From: Streptomyces sp. LUP30
GTDB taxonomy: Bacteria; Actinomycetota; Actinomycetes; Streptomycetales; Streptomycetaceae
Length of the DNA stretch: 64,000 nt
Reading direction: 5' to 3'
Assembly: GCF_001746365.1 (NCBI RefSeq)
Contig: NZ_MJAJ01000048.1
Span: forward strand, 1-64,000
The notes under the pieces are model-generated. The model was not told the DNA's origin. It was given only the letters and a program-made list of their open reading frames with translations, and searched no databases. The position numbers and the translations under genes were made by a program. Positions 59,941 through 64,000 of this stretch are shown here, one piece after another (the stretch's first letter is position 1; each line of letters opens with the position of its first letter).

Positions 59941-59955
59941 CGATAGTCGGAGTCC

Positions 59956-60714
59956 ATGGTCCCGGTGGGCGACACGCACAAGAGGCGACTGAAGCGCGGC
60001 GGTCTCGTCGTGCTCGCCCTGCTGCTCCTCGCCGGTTCCGCGGAGTCACGGGGAGCGCCGCCCCCGCGGCCGAGCGAGCCGTCCGCCGTCACCGCGTGTC
60101 TCACTCCGGCAGGGGAGTTGACGGCCGACCTGAACGCCGACGGCTACCCGGACCGCATGTCCGACCCGTCCCGCGTCGGCGCCCGCCTGACGATCGCCTT
60201 CGGCGTCGGCTCGGCCCGTGAGACGACCGCCGGGGTGCGTGCGCTCGCCGACCGTGCGGGGGAGCACCAGTCGTTCGCGCGCGCCGCCGTCGCGGACTTC
60301 GACGGCGACGGCTGGAGCGACCTCCTCGTCGTCGCCGGCGCCGAACAGCGCGGGGATGACCCCGTCCGCCCCAAGGTCTCCGAGCTGAGACTGGGACCCT
60401 TCTCCGACACGGGCCGCGGGCAGCGGACGATCCCGCTCGACCTGGGGGCGGCGAAGGACATCGCCGTCATCGACATCGATCATGACCGCTACCCGGACCT
60501 GCTGGCGCACGTGTACAGCGGGGACGGCCTGTACGAGACGCGCATCCACCTGGGCGAGGGCGACGGGGGACTCAGGGACGCTCCCCGCCGGCACGACGGC
60601 ACCACGGACGACACCGGCCGCGGCATCGCGGACGACTTCCTCCACGCCGGCCTCGAACCCTTCTATCCGCACTGCGCGGCCGACGCCCCCGCCGGGGCCC
60701 CGGACTCCGCCTGA
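59956..60714 (+). CDS. Exported FG-GAP/VCBS-like protein
   Basis: A 252-residue protein with an N-terminal basic region and hydrophobic signal (GGLVVLALLLLAGSAES). Three calcium-loop-like motifs, DLNADGYPD, DFDGDGWSD and DIDHDRYPD, are spaced as in FG-GAP/VCBS beta-propeller repeats. Too few repeats are visible for a full propeller. It is probably secreted; function unknown. The ribosome-binding site is weak, and a GATAGT element 9 bases upstream suggests a possible leaderless message. Confidence 0.72.
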   Translation: MVPVGDTHKRRLKRGGLVVLALLLLAGSAESRGAPPPRPSEPSAVTACLTPAGELTADLNADGYPDRMSDPSRVGARLTIAFGVGSARETTAGVRALADRAGEHQSFARAAVADFDGDGWSDLLVVAGAEQRGDDPVRPKVSELRLGPFSDTGRGQRTIPLDLGAAKDIAVIDIDHDRYPDLLAHVYSGDGLYETRIHLGEGDGGLRDAPRRHDGTTDDTGRGIADDFLHAGLEPFYPHCAADAPAGAPDSA

Positions 60715-60743
60715 CGAGCGCGCCCGCGCCTCGACCGACGTGA

Positions 60744-60766
60744 TTGTCAGTGCCTGCGCCTACGGT
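60744..60766 (+). promoter_or_regulatory. PafBC-type DNA-damage promoter before the WGR gene, perfect match
   Basis: TTGTCAGTG (60744-60752), 8 bases, TACGGT (60761-60766): every defined position of TTGTCRGTG-N8-TAnnnT matches. Transcription would start near 60773, about 50 bases before the ATG. Confidence 0.75.
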
Positions 60767-60822
60767 TTCGGCAGTGGGATCCGCCGGAACGGCCGCGGGT
60801 CCGCCCTGGGGAGGGGTGTGTC

Positions 60823-62277
60823 ATGTCTACGGGGTCCAGCAGCGTGTCGACGACGTATCTGGAGCTGTCGCAGGACGACGGCGGTGCGCACAAGTTCTAC
60901 GAAGTGGCCGTCGACGGCACGGTGGTGACGGTTCGCTACGGCAGGATCGGCGCCTCCGGCCAGATGCAGACGACCACGTTCCCCACCGCCGACAAGGCCC
61001 GAGCGGCCGCCGCGAAGAAGGTCGGCGAGAAGGTACGCAAGGGATACACCCCGGCTGTCGCGGGACAGCGCGCCCCGCGTGCGGTGACCCGTCGTCAGGT
61101 GGCCTCGGCCCCTTCCACCGCGCGTGCCGTGGCTCCGGTGCTGTGGCGGTTCCGCACCGGCTCCTCGGCGTTCGGCATCCACGTCGACGACGACCGCTGC
61201 TGGGTCGGCAACCAGGCGGGCGACGTCTACACCCTGGACCACGACGGCGGCGTCCTCGCCCGCTTCAGCCTGCCGGACGGGGTGAAGTGCCTGGTCGCCG
61301 ACGACTTCTGGATCTACGCCGGCTGTGACGACGGCAAGGTCTACGACCTGTCCTCGAAGCTGCCCTTCGCCGCGTACGACATCACGGCCGACGTCGACAT
61401 CTTCTGGCTGGACATCCACGAGGGGATCCTCAACGTCTCGGACCGGGGCGGCCGGCTCACCGTCATCGACCACGAGGACGAGCACCAGTGGGCCCGACGC
61501 AGCCAGGGCGAGCACGCGTGGATGGTGCGCGCCGACGACCGGGCCGTCTACCACGGACACCACCGGGGCGTCACCGCCTACGCGCCCGACGGCGGCGGCG
61601 AACTCTGGCACACGCCCACCCGGGGCGGCGTCCTGTTCGGCTGGCAGGAGGAGGACGCCGTGTACGCGGGAACCGCGCACCGGGTGGTCCAGCGGCTGTC
61701 GAAGGCCACCGGGGCGGTCGAGGCCACGTACGGCTGCGACAGCGCGGTGTACTCGTGCGCCACCTCGCCCAACGGGCGGTTCGTGTTCGCGGGCGACGCG
61801 TCGTCATCCGTGTACTGCTTCGACCGGGACGGCACCCGTCTGTGGAAGCTCGGTACCGGCGGCGGATCCGCCCTGTCGATGCAGTACCGCGACGAACGGC
61901 TGTACCTGGTGACCACGGACGGCTCGCTGGTCTGCGTGGACGCGAGCGAGGCCGCCGTCGACGCCGCCCAGCAGGGCACGGTTCCGGTGGCACGGGACGT
62001 CAAGCTCGCGGCCGCCCTGCCGACCTACGCGCCCGCCACGGCGGTGAGCGCGGTGGCCACCGTGGCGCAGGCCCCTGCCGGCGCGATCGTCGTCGAGTGC
62101 GTCCAGCGGGCCGGGCGCGTGCGGGTGCACGTGGTCTCCGACGGCTACGACGCGTCCTGGAACGTCCAGTTCCCGCGTGAGATACGGCAGCCCGGGGCGC
62201 GCTACGTCGTCGACGCCCTGCACCCGGCGGCCGGCGGCTTCTACCGGGTCCGCGGTGACATCCGGCGTCTGCTGTGA
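60823..62277 (+). CDS. WGR-domain protein with PQQ-type beta-propeller
   Basis: A 484-residue protein. Residues about 10-80 form a WGR domain (YLELSQDDGGAHKFYEVAV, VTVRYGRIGASGQ, KVGEKVRKGY), the nucleic-acid-binding module found in PARPs and in bacterial MolR-like proteins. After a linker, a PQQ/WD-like propeller follows (about 105-400: GNQAGDVYTLDHDGGVLARF, AGCDDGKVYDLSSKLPF, FAGDASSSVYCFDRDGTRLWKLG, LVTTDGSLVCVDA). GGGGAGGGG precedes the ATG. The perfect damage-type promoter points to a DNA-damage role. The ligand or partner of the propeller is unknown. Confidence 0.88.
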   Translation: MSTGSSSVSTTYLELSQDDGGAHKFYEVAVDGTVVTVRYGRIGASGQMQTTTFPTADKARAAAAKKVGEKVRKGYTPAVAGQRAPRAVTRRQVASAPSTARAVAPVLWRFRTGSSAFGIHVDDDRCWVGNQAGDVYTLDHDGGVLARFSLPDGVKCLVADDFWIYAGCDDGKVYDLSSKLPFAAYDITADVDIFWLDIHEGILNVSDRGGRLTVIDHEDEHQWARRSQGEHAWMVRADDRAVYHGHHRGVTAYAPDGGGELWHTPTRGGVLFGWQEEDAVYAGTAHRVVQRLSKATGAVEATYGCDSAVYSCATSPNGRFVFAGDASSSVYCFDRDGTRLWKLGTGGGSALSMQYRDERLYLVTTDGSLVCVDASEAAVDAAQQGTVPVARDVKLAAALPTYAPATAVSAVATVAQAPAGAIVVECVQRAGRVRVHVVSDGYDASWNVQFPREIRQPGARYVVDALHPAAGGFYRVRGDIRRLL

Positions 62278-62296
62278 CGGCAGCCGCAGCCCCGCC

Positions 62297-62340
62297 GCCC
62301 GCCGCCGCGCCCGCCCTGGCGGGACGGCACGGCGGCGGGC
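62297..62340. terminator. Hairpin between convergent WGR and methyltransferase genes
   Basis: GCCCGCCGCCG and CGGCGGCGGGC pair perfectly (11 bp), enclosing a smaller CCGCC/GGCGG hairpin. It lies in the 92-bp convergent gap. Confidence 0.6.
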
Positions 62341-62369
62341 AGGTCACGTGCCGTCCGGACGGCCCGCGG

Positions 62370-63179
62370 TCACGGCTTGCGACCGAGGCCGCCGTGTTCG
62401 CCGATGAGGTCCGGGGCGGGGGAGCCGGCCTCAGGACGCCACAGAGGCACCGAGACGACGCCCGGCTCCAGCAGTTCCAGGCCGTCGAAGTACGCCGTGA
62501 TCTCCTCGACGGTGCGCAGGTTGTACGGGACGGCGCCGCTTTCGTTGTAGGCGTCCTGGGCCTGCTCGAAGACCGGGTCGATGCCCCGCGAACCGTCGTT
62601 GACGGACAGGTAACTGCCGGACGGCAGCGCGGCCATCAGGTCGGTGACGATGGCGCGGGCCTGCGCGTGATCGGCGACATGGCCGAGGATGTTGCTGAGG
62701 ATGAGCGCGGTGGGGCGGCTGAAGTCCAGCGTCTCGGCGGCGGCCGCCAGGATGCGCTTCGGGTCCAGGACGTCGGCGTCGACGTAGGCGGTCGCGCCCT
62801 CGCTGGTGGAGGTGAGCAGGGCGCGGGCGTGGGCCAGAACCAGGGGATCGTTGTCGACGTAGACGATCCGCGACTCCGGGGCGAGCCGCTGGGCGACCTC
62901 GTGGGTGTTCTCGGCGGTCGGCAGACCGGTGCCGACGTCGAGGAACTGTCGGACGCCCGCCTCCGACACCAGATACGTGATGTTCCGGCGCAGGAAGGCA
63001 CGACTGCTGCGGGCGATGGTGACGATGCCGGGGAAGACGGCCGTGTACGCGTCGCCTGCCTCCTCGTCGACGGGGTAGTTGTCCTTGCCTCCCAGCCAGT
63101 AGTTCCAGATGCGGGCCGAGTGCGGCACCGACGTGTCGATGGGCTGATGCGCCGCTGACGTGGTCTCAGGGTCGGTCAT
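62370..63179 (-). CDS. SAM-dependent methyltransferase, PF04672 (DUF574) family
   Basis: A 269-residue protein. PHSARIWNYWLGGKDNYPVDEEAGD and VRQFLDVGTGLPTAENTHEVAQRLAP are the diagnostic motifs of this actinobacteria-specific family. IVYVDNDPLVLAHARALL gives the SAM ribose contact. Structures of the family show a methyltransferase fold; substrates are unknown. Streptomyces genomes carry many copies. The ribosome-binding site is weak. Confidence 0.93.
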   Translation of the reverse strand: MTDPETTSAAHQPIDTSVPHSARIWNYWLGGKDNYPVDEEAGDAYTAVFPGIVTIARSSRAFLRRNITYLVSEAGVRQFLDVGTGLPTAENTHEVAQRLAPESRIVYVDNDPLVLAHARALLTSTSEGATAYVDADVLDPKRILAAAAETLDFSRPTALILSNILGHVADHAQARAIVTDLMAALPSGSYLSVNDGSRGIDPVFEQAQDAYNESGAVPYNLRTVEEITAYFDGLELLEPGVVSVPLWRPEAGSPAPDLIGEHGGLGRKP

Positions 63180-63307
63180 GGTCGTCGTCCGTCTTTCACC
63201 GAGGCGTGAGCAGTTCTGGCCACAACTTACGTCCCAACGGCACGGTTCCGTACATCAGTTCACCTATCCGGTCGCCTCGAACGGTCTCCGTGCGTGGACG
63301 ACCGCGA

Positions 63308-63886
63308 TCAGTGGCCGCCGGCGGGGGGCTCGCAGTCGGTGCCGTCGGGGTAGCCGCCGAAGGCATCCGCCCGGGTCTTCTCGCGGTCGATGCCGCCCTC
63401 CAGGCACAGAGGGCGGGCGACGACGAGGAAACTCACCCCGGTCGGGCCGTTCTGGGACGACTGCACGTCCCCGGCCGCGTAACCCAGACCGGTGAGTGCG
63501 GCGCGAGTGCTCTGCGGGCTGAAGTCGCCGCGCCTACGCAGCGGTTCGAGCGCCCGCTCGATCCGTCGGGCGGCAGCCAGCCCGTCGCAGCGGCTCCGGC
63601 CGTGCAGCTCCAGGGGCACCCTGAAGCCGTGGTTCTCGGCGTAGTGGTCGGTGGGCGGTGTGGCGGGAGCCGAGGAGGCCGCACTCGGGGTGGGCGTGGG
63701 CGCGGCGCTCTCGCCGGGGCACGGGAAGTCCGCCGGCGTGCCCGGCGTCGCCACGGCGGCCCGCGACGGGCCGCCGTCCCCGGCCGCTTGCCCCGCCCGC
63801 TGGGTTCCGCATCCCGCCGCCAGCAGAGTGAGCGCGGCCAACAGGGGAGCCGCGCGCAGGATTTCGGGGCGTCCGATCATCGTCAT
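63308..63886 (-). CDS. Secreted lipoprotein of unknown function
   Basis: A 192-residue lipoprotein. The signal peptide ends in LTLLAAG|C with Cys26 as anchor. A Pro/Ala/Thr-rich linker and a C-terminal domain of about 100 residues follow (YAENHGFRVPLELHGRSRCDGLAAARRIERALEPL...VSFLVVARPLCLEGGI), with three cysteines that could form disulfides. I do not recognise the family. ATG 63886 follows GAGGAT; a longer frame starts at 63922. Divergent from the gene at the right edge. Confidence 0.78.
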   Translation of the reverse strand: MTMIGRPEILRAAPLLAALTLLAAGCGTQRAGQAAGDGGPSRAAVATPGTPADFPCPGESAAPTPTPSAASSAPATPPTDHYAENHGFRVPLELHGRSRCDGLAAARRIERALEPLRRRGDFSPQSTRAALTGLGYAAGDVQSSQNGPTGVSFLVVARPLCLEGGIDREKTRADAFGGYPDGTDCEPPAGGH

Positions 63887-63920
63887 GCGCCGATCCTCGC
63901 GCGAACGGCCCCGCCGCGTC

Positions 63921-63938
63921 ATGAGTTGCCGTACTCAG
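63921..63938. promoter_or_regulatory. Second copy of the GTACTCAG near-palindrome
   Basis: ATGAGTTGCCGTACTCAG matches 16 of 18 bases of the element at 55428-55445 read on its minus strand. It lies 29 bases before the gene at 63968 and 34 bases before the divergent lipoprotein start. Confidence 0.4.
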
Positions 63939-63967
63939 AGGCGGACGCCGTCGGTAAGGTGACCGCC

Positions 63968-64000
63968 GTGACAGTGGGAGGCCCGGACACCCGGTTGATC
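63968..64000 (+). CDS. Start of an unidentified gene (partial)
   Basis: GTG 63968 opens VTVGGPDTRLI and runs off the window. AAGGTG at 63956-63961 is a suitable ribosome-binding site. Eleven codons are too few to name a product. Confidence 0.4.
   Translation, partial: MTVGGPDTRLI

Noticed and set aside
63184..63290. SigR-like promoter (GGAAC-N18-GTTG) before the PF04672 methyltransferase gene
   Set aside because: The -35 is GGAAC rather than GGAAT and nothing in the gene suggests a thiol-stress role; too weak to annotate.

Overview
The window is a very GC-rich (roughly 72% by eye) actinobacterial chromosome segment. Third-codon GC bias, frequent GTG/TTG starts, SpoIIE-type phosphatases, a STAS-ANTAR fusion, an LAXTG-type sortase substrate and dense regulatory genes all point to Streptomyces or a close relative. 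It looks like ordinary chromosome: no rRNA, tRNA, IS element, prophage or CRISPR array was recognised.

Layout. 1-5.7 kb: the end of a ferredoxin-NADP reductase gene and two large SpoIIE/PP2C sensor phosphatases. 5.8-11.8 kb: a DUF72 protein, a lipoprotein, a cysteine-free ribosomal protein L33, an isochorismatase-fold hydrolase, a Tat-exported phospholipase C-like phosphoesterase, a cupin and a rhomboid-like membrane protein. 12-17.3 kb: a DUF1996 wall-anchored protein, an overlapping diacylglycerol kinase/PAP2 phosphatase pair, a methyltransferase and a small Cys-containing protein. 17.3-27.3 kb: an NlpC/P60 protein, a winged-helix regulator, a STAS-ANTAR protein, a flavin reductase, a nonapeptide-repeat membrane protein, an AraC regulator, a HTH-NB-ARC-TPR regulator and a leucine-rich-repeat-variant protein. 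27.4-32.6 kb: one 1725-residue secreted protein with two complete GH43 catalytic modules. 33-38.8 kb: pyruvate carboxylase, an M23 peptidase with a degenerate lysozyme-like domain, and a lone FAD-binding domain protein.

38.8-45.6 kb is the most interesting part. A five-gene operon encodes the STM4015, STM4014, STM4013, STM4012 and STM4011 families: a leucine-rich repeat protein, an ATP-grasp-like protein, a sulfatase-fold hydrolase and two radical SAM enzymes. A DUF6745 gene and a 108-residue companion are transcribed divergently. The 174-bp divergent promoter carries two back-to-back copies of a TTGTCAGTG-N8-TAnnnT element, which is the known RecA-independent (PafBC-type) DNA-damage promoter of actinobacteria. 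A third, perfect copy lies before the WGR-domain beta-propeller gene at 60.8 kb. These genes therefore look like a small DNA-damage regulon around an uncharacterised radical SAM pathway.

45.5-54.4 kb is a galactan/galactoside utilisation locus: GH30, GH42, an ABC importer (binding lipoprotein and two permeases) and a divergent LacI repressor, with two palindromic operators between them. 54.7-64 kb holds a PlsC-like acyltransferase, a small membrane protein, phosphoglucomutase (546 residues), a third SpoIIE phosphatase, a MASE1 membrane protein, an exported repeat protein, the WGR protein, a PF04672 methyltransferase, a lipoprotein and the first codons of one more gene.

Several convergent gene pairs share a hairpin that includes or abuts both stop codons, so terminators are compact and probably bidirectional. 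Functions are assigned from motifs and family recognition only; no database search was run.
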